Below the pieces are notes generated by a model, which was given only the letters and a program-made list of their open reading frames with translations, was not told the DNA's origin and did not search any database. From Bacillota bacterium (GTDB lineage Bacteria > Bacillota > Clostridia > Lachnospirales > Cellulosilyticaceae), in contig JAEZJJ010000014.1 of assembly GCA_023436395.1 (NCBI GenBank), positions 1-35,925 on the forward strand: a stretch of DNA of 35,925 nt, written 5' to 3'. The translations under genes were made by a program, and so were the position numbers. Shown piece after piece: positions 24,680 through 32,575 of this stretch. Positions within the stretch are counted from its first letter, which is position 1. Each line of letters starts with the position of its first letter.

Positions 24680-25510
24680 ATGATTCACGAAATTCTCTAT
24701 GTATGTGAGGAACTCCATCCTAATCTCCCAAGAAAAACTTTACAATCTCCTATGCATATTCATGACCATCCAGAGCTTTCTATCATTTTAAGTGGTGAAG
24801 CTATTTATACCATTAAGGATAAAATATATACACTTCATAAAGGAGAGTTAGTACTTTTTAATTCTAATGTCCCACATAGTGTTTATTTATCTGCACAAAC
24901 CCAATACAAAGATTTACATATTGGCTACAGTAAGCTTACTGAAAGCATCTTACAATTTTTTGAGAAAAACGAAAATGATTTTGTCATAATAAAATTAAGC
25001 AGTGAGAAAAAATACTTTTATTCTCTTTGTGATGAGCTTCTTCAAGAATATCGCCATAGAAAAAAAGATTGTCGTACTATGATTCAAGCTTTAGCCACTC
25101 AACTTTTAGTCCTTATTTATCGGGAGCAAGTTAAAGAAGGGGTAACACCTTCTGAACATTTATGTCAGATGGGTTATCCTGATAAACATAAGGTAGTAGA
25201 ATTTATTACACGCTATATTAATGAGAACTATATGAATGAAATATCCCTAGAAATGTTTGCAAAGGATATGTATTTAAGTCAAGTTTATATTTCAAAAATA
25301 TTTAAAGAAGAAACAGGCAATTCTCCTATTAACTACCTTATTAAAACCAGACTTTCCAAGGCGAAAGAGTTATTAGAAGCACAAGATCTTCCCATTAAAG
25401 TAGTCTCTGGGCAAGTAGGCTACGAAGATGCATACCATTTTAGTAAATTGTTCAAAAAGTATTATGGGTATGCACCTTCTTCAATTAATCGAAAAAATTT
25501 AACTTCTTAA
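24680..25510 (+). CDS. AraC-family transcriptional regulator with cupin sensor domain
   Basis: The protein has 276 residues. An N-terminal cupin-type domain (about 20-95, with MHIHDHPELSIILSG and FNSNVPHSVYL) probably binds a small molecule such as a sugar. The C-terminal pair of helix-turn-helix motifs (about 170-270) contains MFAKDMYLSQVYISKIFKEE and VGYEDAYHFSKLFKKYYGYAP, the AraC/XylS signature. The start is fixed by AAGGAGG 8 bp upstream. It is the only clear gene on the plus strand and stands alone, divergent from typA and convergent with the TraB-like gene, so its target is not shown by context. Confidence 0.9.
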   Translation: MIHEILYVCEELHPNLPRKTLQSPMHIHDHPELSIILSGEAIYTIKDKIYTLHKGELVLFNSNVPHSVYLSAQTQYKDLHIGYSKLTESILQFFEKNENDFVIIKLSSEKKYFYSLCDELLQEYRHRKKDCRTMIQALATQLLVLIYREQVKEGVTPSEHLCQMGYPDKHKVVEFITRYINENYMNEISLEMFAKDMYLSQVYISKIFKEETGNSPINYLIKTRLSKAKELLEAQDLPIKVVSGQVGYEDAYHFSKLFKKYYGYAPSSINRKNLTS

Positions 25511-25526
25511 GTTCTTCATTTTAATC

Positions 25527-25570
25527 AATAAGTAAGAGGCTCATCATCTGCTTTGAGCCTCTTACTTATT
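25527..25570. terminator. Bidirectional hairpin between convergent genes
   Basis: A perfect 17-bp stem, AATAAGTAAGAGGCTCA with TGAGCCTCTTACTTATT, encloses a 10-nt loop. It lies between the stops of the plus-strand AraC-type gene and the minus-strand TraB-like gene and probably serves both, although the T-tracts are short. Confidence 0.75.
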
Positions 25571-25584
25571 ATCCTCACTATTCT

Positions 25585-27009
25585 TTATTTAACTTGAGTG
25601 ACCTCAAACCCTTTATCTTTTAATTGAGTAATAACGCCTGTATCTGATATGTAGTGACCGGCTCCAACAACTACAAAATAGGTTTTTGAACCTTCTGCAT
25701 TAAGCATTTGTGCAATCTTGTCTGCCATCCCTTTATCTCTTTGAGTCCAGAATTTATTTTGATATTCTTCTTCGAGTTGAATTTCTTTTGCTCCCTTAAC
25801 TTCTTTAGAAATTACATCATTTGGAAATACATATTCTTTAATTCCTTCCACATCTCCTTCTTTCCAATATTTCAGCAACGTATCTACAAAACTATCTGAT
25901 TGTGTTTCTTTTTCTGCTGAAAGCATACTATCTACAGCACTCTCAAATATATACTGCTGTAATTCTGGACTAAAACTATCCATCATTTCGGCTTGGAACT
26001 TATAACTTTCAAGCTCCCCTATAGGTTTGCCCAAAATATAAGCCTTACTAGCCAAATACATATCAATCCCTGTTAGGGAAGCCATTTGTTGCTCCTCTAC
26101 TGTAGTCGCATCAGTAGCTGAAAGTACACTGAGTGTATTGGTTACTGCCCAAAGCTTTGCATTTTGTAAATCTTCTACTTTTAGATTGTAATCTTTTAAT
26201 ACCTTCGTAAGTTTCCCATAATTGGTTGCTGACAGATGGTCCTTTACAGTTGTCCCATCTGTATAGTACTGAAGCTTTACAAGTTCTGCTTGCCCTTCTG
26301 CATCAAATAAATCAATTTCTAATACTAATTCATCTGCCTTCTCATAAGCCTGTTTCACTTCTTCAGCAAAAGGATAGATGCTTGTATTCGCTACATGGAC
26401 TGAACCCAACATATAGACAGTATTACCACCTTTTTTAGCTACCCATAATAAACCTTTTGAGCCTGCATCTAATTCATCATAAATAAAATCAATTATTCTT
26501 GTTCCAAATAAGGCAGCCTGCTCCACAGTACATGGCGTATTTAAGGTTAGCCCACTCATATCTCCTCTTATTACATCTTTCTGAGCCATATAAGTACTAC
26601 CTGCGTTGGCACTCATTCCTAAGTCTTTTGGATAACTATAGCTTGCAACAACATGATAAATCGTATTTAATACATCTTCCCTAGTTATTTCTCCTTGAAT
26701 AATTTTAGTTTTAATTGCTGCTTTTTGAGTGACCCCTGGGAGTGCTTCTATTTTCTGACTCAGTCCAGTCACAAGCTGAGTAAGTTCCTCCATGCTGATC
26801 TTACGTCTCATATCCTCATTATACCAACTAATTGGAAAAATACCGTATTTCTCACCTTCTAACAGTTCTCCTAATGCCCAATTGCTATACTTGGGAGTTA
26901 CTCCTTCATTTGCAAAAAGCATTGTTGTTTGAGGTACTACTAATAAGAGTGAAATCCCTATACTTACTAACCCTCTTTTAGTTTTCTTTGTTAGCTTTAG
27001 CTTACTCAT
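25585..27009 (-). CDS. Secreted TraB/GumN-family protein
   Basis: The protein has 474 residues. A basic start followed by a hydrophobic segment and a probable signal peptidase site after about residue 33 (TMLFANEG) indicates export. Residues 35-185 form an N-terminal region of unknown type. From about 190 the TraB/GumN (ChaN-like, Tiki-related) domain begins with GLLWVAKKGGNTVYMLGSVHV. It includes the acidic VLEIDLF segment and ends in VVGAGHYISDTGVITQLKDKG. The conserved GSVHV and GAGHY histidines are the putative metal/protease site of this superfamily. The function in bacteria is unsettled, and proteolysis is only a possibility. A GGGGAAGG ribosome binding site supports the start. Confidence 0.8.
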   Translation of the reverse strand: MSKLKLTKKTKRGLVSIGISLLLVVPQTTMLFANEGVTPKYSNWALGELLEGEKYGIFPISWYNEDMRRKISMEELTQLVTGLSQKIEALPGVTQKAAIKTKIIQGEITREDVLNTIYHVVASYSYPKDLGMSANAGSTYMAQKDVIRGDMSGLTLNTPCTVEQAALFGTRIIDFIYDELDAGSKGLLWVAKKGGNTVYMLGSVHVANTSIYPFAEEVKQAYEKADELVLEIDLFDAEGQAELVKLQYYTDGTTVKDHLSATNYGKLTKVLKDYNLKVEDLQNAKLWAVTNTLSVLSATDATTVEEQQMASLTGIDMYLASKAYILGKPIGELESYKFQAEMMDSFSPELQQYIFESAVDSMLSAEKETQSDSFVDTLLKYWKEGDVEGIKEYVFPNDVISKEVKGAKEIQLEEEYQNKFWTQRDKGMADKIAQMLNAEGSKTYFVVVGAGHYISDTGVITQLKDKGFEVTQVK

Positions 27010-27146
27010 CCTATCCTTCCCCTTTCATCCCTGTTTGATTATTATCTTTCTGTAATTTCATTATACAAATACTTCCTATTATTATCTAGAACTTAATAAT
27101 TTAATCATAAATATTAATATAAACTGCAGTATCTATTTGCTCATAT

Positions 27147-27187
27147 AAAAAACAGGCTAAAATAATAACTTATTTTAGCCTGTTTTT
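27147..27187. terminator. Terminator of the ferredoxin gene
   Basis: A perfect 17-bp stem, AAAACAGGCTAAAATAA with TTATTTTAGCCTGTTTT, has a 4-nt loop and T-runs on both strands. It lies about 30 bp after the ferredoxin stop on the minus strand. It could also block plus-strand transcription. Confidence 0.88.
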
Positions 27188-27215
27188 ATTTATATTTGCT
27201 TAATGCTTATGTTGA

Positions 27216-27389
27216 TTATGCTTCTGGATTTGGAGCGTCTACTGGACAGACACTAGCACATGTACCACAATCGATACATTCGTCAGCATTGATTTCGTAA
27301 ATGCTAGCTCCTTCTGAAATACAGCTTACTGGACATTCAGCTGCACATGCACCACAACTAATACAATCTTCATTAATTTTATATGCCAT
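27216..27389 (-). CDS. 2[4Fe-4S] clostridial-type ferredoxin
   Basis: A small electron carrier of 57 residues. Two cluster motifs are complete, CISCGACAAECPVSC and CIDCGTCASVCPVDAP, each with CxxCxxCxxxC(P) spacing, giving two [4Fe-4S] clusters as in Clostridium ferredoxins. The start is the ATG at 27389 (MAYKINED), with GGAGGG 7 bp before it; an ATG at 27404 lies in front of the ribosome binding site. It is monocistronic with a near-consensus promoter and a strong terminator, as expected for an abundant protein in a fermentative anaerobe. Confidence 0.95.
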   Translation of the reverse strand: MAYKINEDCISCGACAAECPVSCISEGASIYEINADECIDCGTCASVCPVDAPNPEA

Positions 27390-27428
27390 AATCTTACCCT
27401 CCATATATTTAAAGTAAATTTCATGTTT

Positions 27429-27457
27429 ATGATACTATTATTATGAGGGCATGTCAA
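27429..27457 (-). promoter_or_regulatory. Promoter of the ferredoxin gene
   Basis: TTGACA (27457-27452) and TATCAT (27434-27429) on the minus strand are spaced by 17 bp, about 40 bp before the start codon. Confidence 0.8.
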
Positions 27458-27506
27458 GAATTTACTAGTGATAAAATATAAGCTTTTGCTAAATTTGCTG
27501 TAGGGG

Positions 27507-29666
27507 CTAAATAAACTCCATTTCCCAGTTAAACCTTCCATTTTCTTCATTTTTAACATACTTTAAATAAGCTGAGAAAGTCGTTCCTTTTTTGCTTTTT
27601 AAGTTTCTAAAACCTACCTTACCATTTTTAATAAGAAGCTCTACCATGGGCCTTGTTACTTCTTTTCCTAAAGCGGCAATATACTTATCATCCTTCCAAA
27701 TCGTATATTTACAGCCACTTTTCCAGTTAGAACATCCAAAGGCTCTATCTGTTTCAATAATAGGATTCCCACAAATAGGACAATCTCCCACACTTTCAGT
27801 TCCTTTTGGAAGGTTAATCTTTTCTCCTGTTAAAATACCTTGATCATTTTTAATTGCCTCTACTGCCTCATGGGTAAAGGTTTTAATAAGACCTAGAAAC
27901 TCTTCTTTTCTCACACGGCCTTTTTCAATATCAGAAAGGGTTTTTTCTAACCTCCCTGTATATTCTAAATCAAATAATTGCTTGACAGGTAAGACTTCTA
28001 CAATGCTTCTACCCAGAGGGGTACACACCAAGCTTTTTCCCTTAGCCATAATGTACTTTGCATCCTTAAGCTTTTTAATGGTTTCAGCTCTTGTAGCAGG
28101 TGTACCAATACTAAAGCCGCTTAATATAGAAGCCATCATTTCCTCAGAGTCTTCTTCTGCATCCTTAAAGCTCTTACCACAAGTCTCCATTACACGAAGT
28201 AAGGTCTTCTCTGTATGTGCTTTAGGTGGCTTTTTAGTCACAGCATTTACCTTTGCCTCATCTACCTTGACAGCTTCATTCACTTCCACTTGAGGTAAAA
28301 TCGTATCCTTAGCATCTGTAGTCTCTACAATACGCCAACCTAATACAAGCTGAACTTTACCTTTAGAAACAAATACACCTTCATAAGGAACATCCTTTAC
28401 CTTTGTAGTAAGCTTAGTTTCCTCATATTCTGCCACTGGTAAAAACTGCATAATAAAGCGGTCTTTAATGGCATTATAAACGATTTGCTCATCTGGTGAT
28501 AAGCTCTTAGGAATCATATAGGTGGGGACTATAGCGCTATGGCTCTCTACTTTGCTATTATCAAAAATACGTTTATGATCTGCAAATTTAATCTGTTCCT
28601 CATAAGGTAATCCTTTTTTCAAGGTCTCTAATACTTTACGTGTACGGTCCTTTAAACTTTCTTCTAAAGCCATACTCCCTGTTCTAGGATAAGTAATATA
28701 TTTCTTTTCATAAAGAGACTGTGCCACCTTTAATACCTTATCAGCTGTAAACCCCTTATACTTACTAGTCACATAACCTTGCAAGTTAGAAAGATTAAAG
28801 AGCAGCGGGGCATAATCTTTTTTCTTTTCCACTTGTTTATCAATAATTTCTGCCATCTTGCCCTTAATAGCAGTGGCTATTTCATCTAATTTAACTTGCT
28901 CTTCAAACTTCTCATTTTCATTCTCATAATAGGTTCCTTCAAAGTTTTCATTTTTGCTCGTTTTAAACTCTGCTACTAGTTTATAGTAGGTAGAAGCCTC
29001 AAAGTTCTCTATTTCCTTGTCTCTATCATAAATGATTTTTAAGGTTGGTAAGAGCACACGCCCCATATTTAAAATACTTTTTTTCCCTACATTATATTTT
29101 ACTGTCGCTACAGATGTTAAATTAATACCAATCATCCAGTCTGCCCACTGTCTACCTATCCCTGCATCTTGAAGACATTGCATCTCTTCATTAGGTTTGA
29201 GTTTTTCCATTCCTTTACGCACTTCATCTTTTGTCCATTCATTTAAAAGAATTCGGAAAGTAGGCTTCTTCTTATTTAAAAATAAAAAGATTTCATCACC
29301 TATTACTTGTCCTTCACGGTCAAAGTCAGTGGCAGAAATAAAGCCATCCACATCTTCACGGTCCATTAATTGACTGATAATGCTAAGTTGCTTTCTAGCA
29401 CCTGCATCTTCTACAGCTTTATTCTTGCTATCACTTTTTACTTTATACTTAAATTCCTCAGGAATAAAAGGGAATTTCTCAAGGCGCCAACTTTTCATAC
29501 TTTCATCATAGTCTTTTGCGTCATAAAGTTGCAATAAGTGTCCAAAGGCCCATGTAATAAGATAGTCTTCTCCTTCATAATAGCCATCTCTTTTTGTTTT
29601 AATATCAAATGCATCTGCAATATTTTTAGCAACTGAAGGTTTTTCTGCAATGATTACCTTTTTCAT
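27507..29666 (-). CDS. topB: DNA topoisomerase III
   Basis: Type IA topoisomerase of 719 residues that relaxes negative supercoils and separates recombination or replication intermediates. The TOPRIM domain begins with KKVIIAEKPSVAKNIADAF and holds SATDFDREGQVIGDEIF (acidic metal residues). The active-site tyrosine lies in KKYITYPRTGS, and PATRAETIKKL follows. Near the C-terminus CPICGNPI and CSNWKSGCKYTIW form the topoisomerase zinc-finger-like repeat. I start at the ATG at 29666 with GGAGGTG about 8 bp upstream; nine extra in-frame codons exist before it. The size fits chromosomal TopB, though mobile elements also carry such genes. Confidence 0.93.
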   Translation of the reverse strand: MKKVIIAEKPSVAKNIADAFDIKTKRDGYYEGEDYLITWAFGHLLQLYDAKDYDESMKSWRLEKFPFIPEEFKYKVKSDSKNKAVEDAGARKQLSIISQLMDREDVDGFISATDFDREGQVIGDEIFLFLNKKKPTFRILLNEWTKDEVRKGMEKLKPNEEMQCLQDAGIGRQWADWMIGINLTSVATVKYNVGKKSILNMGRVLLPTLKIIYDRDKEIENFEASTYYKLVAEFKTSKNENFEGTYYENENEKFEEQVKLDEIATAIKGKMAEIIDKQVEKKKDYAPLLFNLSNLQGYVTSKYKGFTADKVLKVAQSLYEKKYITYPRTGSMALEESLKDRTRKVLETLKKGLPYEEQIKFADHKRIFDNSKVESHSAIVPTYMIPKSLSPDEQIVYNAIKDRFIMQFLPVAEYEETKLTTKVKDVPYEGVFVSKGKVQLVLGWRIVETTDAKDTILPQVEVNEAVKVDEAKVNAVTKKPPKAHTEKTLLRVMETCGKSFKDAEEDSEEMMASILSGFSIGTPATRAETIKKLKDAKYIMAKGKSLVCTPLGRSIVEVLPVKQLFDLEYTGRLEKTLSDIEKGRVRKEEFLGLIKTFTHEAVEAIKNDQGILTGEKINLPKGTESVGDCPICGNPIIETDRAFGCSNWKSGCKYTIWKDDKYIAALGKEVTRPMVELLIKNGKVGFRNLKSKKGTTFSAYLKYVKNEENGRFNWEMEFI

Positions 29667-29862
29667 TATTACCGCACCTCCTCTTGTTCTCACCTGTTAT
29701 AATTATTTTCACAAAATAAATTTTCCTATTCATTAAAATAGACACAAAGAAAATCATTGTGCCTCAATTTCACTTCATGCAATTGTACTTATTATAACAC
29801 ATTTCAGCTCATAATGCATCTCTTCTTAAATAAGAAAATCCCTTTTACTTAATAATGGGAAA

Positions 29863-29887
29863 GGACTATTGCCCTATGCAATAGCCC
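29863..29887 (-). terminator. Probable terminator of the acidic membrane-protein gene
   Basis: GGACTATTGC and GCAATAGCCC (one mismatch in the outer part) form a hairpin with a 5-nt loop just beyond the stop at 29894. The tail CCTTTCCCATT is a weak U-tract, so efficiency is uncertain. Confidence 0.5.
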
Positions 29888-29893
29888 TTTATA

Positions 29894-30253
29894 TTAAGCT
29901 TGTGTATCTTCTGCTTCCTCACTATGTTCTTCATCTTCATCCTCAGCATAATCCATGAAGTCTTTAATTTTCACATATTCTATATTATTTTCATCATCAT
30001 CTTCATAAATACTTTCATCAAACTCTTCATAGTTTTCATCTAATTCATCAAAATCATCATCAAAATATTCGTAGTGTTCTTCTAGATCTTTCTCTCTTCT
30101 CTTAGCTACCCAAATAACAATTGCCACAAGGATTGCTACGACACCAATTGCTATAGCAATTCCAGTGCCCATGCCTTTTTTTCGTTCATCTTTTTTCATT
30201 AGTTCTTTGACCTCCTCAACTGTTAGTGGGAACTCTCTCCATCTGTTTTTCAT
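29894..30253 (-). CDS. Single-span membrane protein with a long acidic tail
   Basis: The protein has 119 residues from the ATG at 30253, with AAGGAG 8 bp upstream (the preceding GTG codon is in frame). A short basic N-terminal region (WREFPLTVEEVKELMKKDERKK) precedes one hydrophobic segment at about 30-49 and an RR stop-transfer. The remaining 65 residues are strongly acidic, rich in Asp, Glu and Tyr. The layout recalls small envelope or YtxH-like proteins, but I do not recognise a named family. The N-terminal helix may be cytoplasmic and the tail could bind cations or basic partners. It is monocistronic with its own promoter. Confidence 0.7.
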   Translation of the reverse strand: MKNRWREFPLTVEEVKELMKKDERKKGMGTGIAIAIGVVAILVAIVIWVAKRREKDLEEHYEYFDDDFDELDENYEEFDESIYEDDDENNIEYVKIKDFMDYAEDEDEEHSEEAEDTQA

Positions 30254-30284
30254 CACTTCAGCTCCTTTTTAACTCGTATAGAAC

Positions 30285-30313
30285 ATTATACCAATTTCTA
30301 AGTTTTATAACAA
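30285..30313 (-). promoter_or_regulatory. Promoter of the acidic membrane-protein gene
   Basis: TTGTTA (30313-30308) and TATAAT (30290-30285) on the minus strand are 17 bp apart, about 30 bp before the start codon. The rest of the gap up to 30544 holds only a 9-bp hairpin (ATAGCCATT/AATGGCTAT, 30459-30484) without a useful T-tract on the minus strand. Confidence 0.7.
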
Positions 30314-30544
30314 TATTAATATCATTTTCCTATCTCATTATTGTATCTGTTTCTACCTAAATTATACACACTCCAACAATAAGAAGCTTTAAATGATATT
30401 TTATTATGTACTTTTTATTAGTATAACATAACTATATAAATATTTTTTGAAATTTCCTATAGCCATTTCTAAAATAATGGCTATTTTCATTACCATCCCA
30501 CCTATTCTATATCTTGCCTATTCATTTTATCAGACTTATTACTC

Positions 30545-31348
30545 TTATCCTAAATTTCCACCAGTTCTGTTATAGATCTGCTCCATTTTGACTCTGCATT
30601 TGTTCCCCAAACTCATCCTAGTCCCCTCCGAAAATGGGACAAATCCTTTTTCCTTTAGATAATTTAAAGCTTCTCTATTTTCTTCTGGTACTGCAAATTC
30701 TTCTTTTAAACTTAGCGCAACATCCAGCAATGCGAAACCCGCTTCTTTTTCAGTAGCTATAATTTGCCCTTGTCCCAGCAACGGAGAAAATACACCCTTG
30801 ATCATCCCATTCTCTTTATACAAATAAGATCCCTCTAAATATTGACCAATAATTTGACCCCGTTTTTCTCCAGATATGTACTCATCTAATGTCATTATCT
30901 CATCAAAGTCTTTGGTAGTTGCTTTGCAAATATTTTGATGTTGCTGAGTCACTATAGGATTTCCTTTTAGATAAATATAAGTTCCTACTTTTTCAAATCC
31001 AAACCCTGTATACAAAGGTTCTCCCATAGCAGAAGCTACTAAGGAAATTGTATTTGCACCATAAGTTCTACAACACTCTAATAGAGCTTCAACGATTTTA
31101 GCGCCAAAACCTCTTCTACGATAGCCCTCTTTAACAATGATATGACCTAACCAAGCTGTATCTTGATGAAAAATGGCACATCCTACTGCAATAATCTTGC
31201 GATCTACTTCTATTTTAATAGGCTTAGTACATCCCCAATTGAAATACTCCTTAAAATGATTTCCAATGTCTCCCCACCCTTCTGGTGACAAGCTCCTCAG
31301 TTCTTCTATATCCTCAAATACTACTTCCTTTATTATCATATCCTTCAT
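30545..31348 (-). CDS. GNAT-family N-acetyltransferase with C-terminal GNAT-like domain
   Basis: The protein has 267 residues. The N-terminal half (about 5-130) is a GNAT acetyltransferase: the acetyl-CoA site lies in HIIVKEGYRRRGFGAKIVEA (R/Q-x-x-G-x-G/A type), followed by the LYTGFGFEKVGTY block. The C-terminal half (about 145-260) resembles the second GNAT-like domain (Acetyltransf_18 type) found in two-domain family members, with YISGEKRGQII and a final LKEKGF segment. The acceptor substrate is unknown. GGAG lies 11 bp before the ATG. The upstream small membrane-protein gene ends 44 bp away on the same strand, so the two may be co-transcribed. Confidence 0.85.
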   Translation of the reverse strand: MKDMIIKEVVFEDIEELRSLSPEGWGDIGNHFKEYFNWGCTKPIKIEVDRKIIAVGCAIFHQDTAWLGHIIVKEGYRRRGFGAKIVEALLECCRTYGANTISLVASAMGEPLYTGFGFEKVGTYIYLKGNPIVTQQHQNICKATTKDFDEIMTLDEYISGEKRGQIIGQYLEGSYLYKENGMIKGVFSPLLGQGQIIATEKEAGFALLDVALSLKEEFAVPEENREALNYLKEKGFVPFSEGTRMSLGNKCRVKMEQIYNRTGGNLG

Positions 31349-31392
31349 CTATCCACACACTCCTTCATTAAAGTATATTAGGTACTTAAATA

Positions 31393-31776
31393 CTATTTAT
31401 GCCATCTTTCTCTCCTTACAATACAACCTAATGTCATACCTATTAATGAAGGAATAGCTGCCTGAAATGCCACTTCCCATCTAGGCATATTGAAGGTGCC
31501 AAAAGAAATTGTATTGGATAAATCAAAGGTAAGTGAATGGCAAAGTACACACATAAGTCCAACTACTGGAATTAAAAACCACTTCCTTTTTCCTTTTTTC
31601 TTCCCATATAAAAAGCCAATTATAAGTGCACTTATAGGAAGAATGATCCAAAATGCAAGTAAAGAGAATCCCATTTCATCTCCAGCATTACATGCACCTA
31701 ACCAAAATGCACCAATGACTAATAGACATATCACGGAAAATATTATGAATCCCAATTGTTTTTTTACACTACTCAT
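31393..31776 (-). CDS. Small hypothetical membrane protein
   Basis: The protein has 127 residues with three or four hydrophobic segments: about 8-27, 36-54, 67-80 and 103-118. A basic loop, GKKKGKRKW, lies between the second and third, so that loop is probably cytoplasmic. No enzymatic motif is visible and I do not recognise the family. GGAGAAG 7 bp before the ATG supports translation. It is followed by the acetyltransferase gene on the same strand. Confidence 0.65.
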   Translation of the reverse strand: MSSVKKQLGFIIFSVICLLVIGAFWLGACNAGDEMGFSLLAFWIILPISALIIGFLYGKKKGKRKWFLIPVVGLMCVLCHSLTFDLSNTISFGTFNMPRWEVAFQAAIPSLIGMTLGCIVRRERWHK

Positions 31777-31929
31777 TTATCTTCTCCTCTCTATTATACT
31801 CCCTTCTATTAATCTTCTATAAATACCTCTTATATCTTTATATCAACTTCTCACTTCACATACTTGACCAATTCTCTATCATATAATCTTTTTTCAAGTA
31901 TTAGCTATTCATTAGCAAAATACCACATT

Positions 31930-32178
31930 CTATTTATGATCTTGAATTAATTTACATACCCAATTATAATCATTTTTGTGAACATAAATATAATACATAC
32001 AACTCAATTCGGCACTTTCTCCAAAACTCCCTATTACTCCCCGTCTATTACCTGAACTAGAACTTACTGTTTTATAAGTATATTTAATTTGATTTGCCAC
32101 CAATATGTCTCGTATATTTGCATATTCTGCCATTGAATAGCCTATATACACTTCTTTTTTATTCCAAAATCCAATCAT
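31930..32178 (-). CDS. Small soluble hypothetical protein
   Basis: The protein has 82 residues with a good AGGAG 8 bp upstream. It begins WNKKEVYIGYSMAEYANIRD and ends YYIYVHKNDYNWVCKLI. The alternation suggests two beta-alpha units, of the sort seen in small DUF2007-like 'signal transducing' proteins. In those, a short N-terminal strand (here EVYIGYS) is followed by a helix for residues 'residing' on an uncharged face. The similarity is by eye and I would not name the family. The middle is Ser, Gly and Arg rich, probably a loop. It stands alone, 153 bp from the next gene. Confidence 0.6.
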   Translation of the reverse strand: MIGFWNKKEVYIGYSMAEYANIRDILVANQIKYTYKTVSSSSGNRRGVIGSFGESAELSCMYYIYVHKNDYNWVCKLIQDHK

Positions 32179-32384
32179 CTATTTTCTCCTATCTACTCAA
32201 TCTTCTCTTCAAATAATCTTATATACACCGTTATTTTAATTTCATATTCCATTTCTTCACTATCTTAATTTCTTACGATAGATTAGTATTATTACCTTTT
32301 AAATATTATAACAAAAATATTCTAAATATTACACACTTTAAATTACTATATACTATAGATTAATAATTCCCCCAAATAACCATA
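32179..32384. other. Gap without a gene
   Basis: AT-rich spacer before the chemotaxis-gene terminator. It must contain the promoter of the small gene ending at 31930, but no unambiguous -35/-10 pair stands out. Confidence 0.4.
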
Positions 32385-32417
32385 AAACAAGCCCACTGGC
32401 ATTACACCAATGGACTT
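32385..32417 (-). terminator. Probable terminator of the chemotaxis receptor gene
   Basis: On the minus strand AAGTCCATTGG pairs fully with CCAGTGGGCTT (two G-U pairs) around a 7-nt loop, followed by GTTTTAT. It lies about 160 bp after the stop. Confidence 0.6.
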
Positions 32418-32575
32418 CTCCCCCCCTAAAATAAACTATGGGTAATTTATAATAATCAAGAAAATCTTGTTCATTTACCTCATTTTTTCCATATTCTCAT
32501 CTTCTTCCTCCCTATGCATTTTACAGATTTTACTTCATATTTTCAAAAATTTTACGTTCTCTTTCTATACTTCAC

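Noticed and set aside
27326..27559. 77-codon minus-strand ORF between topB and the ferredoxin
   Set aside because: It overlaps both genes and covers the ferredoxin promoter; there is no protein-like pattern.
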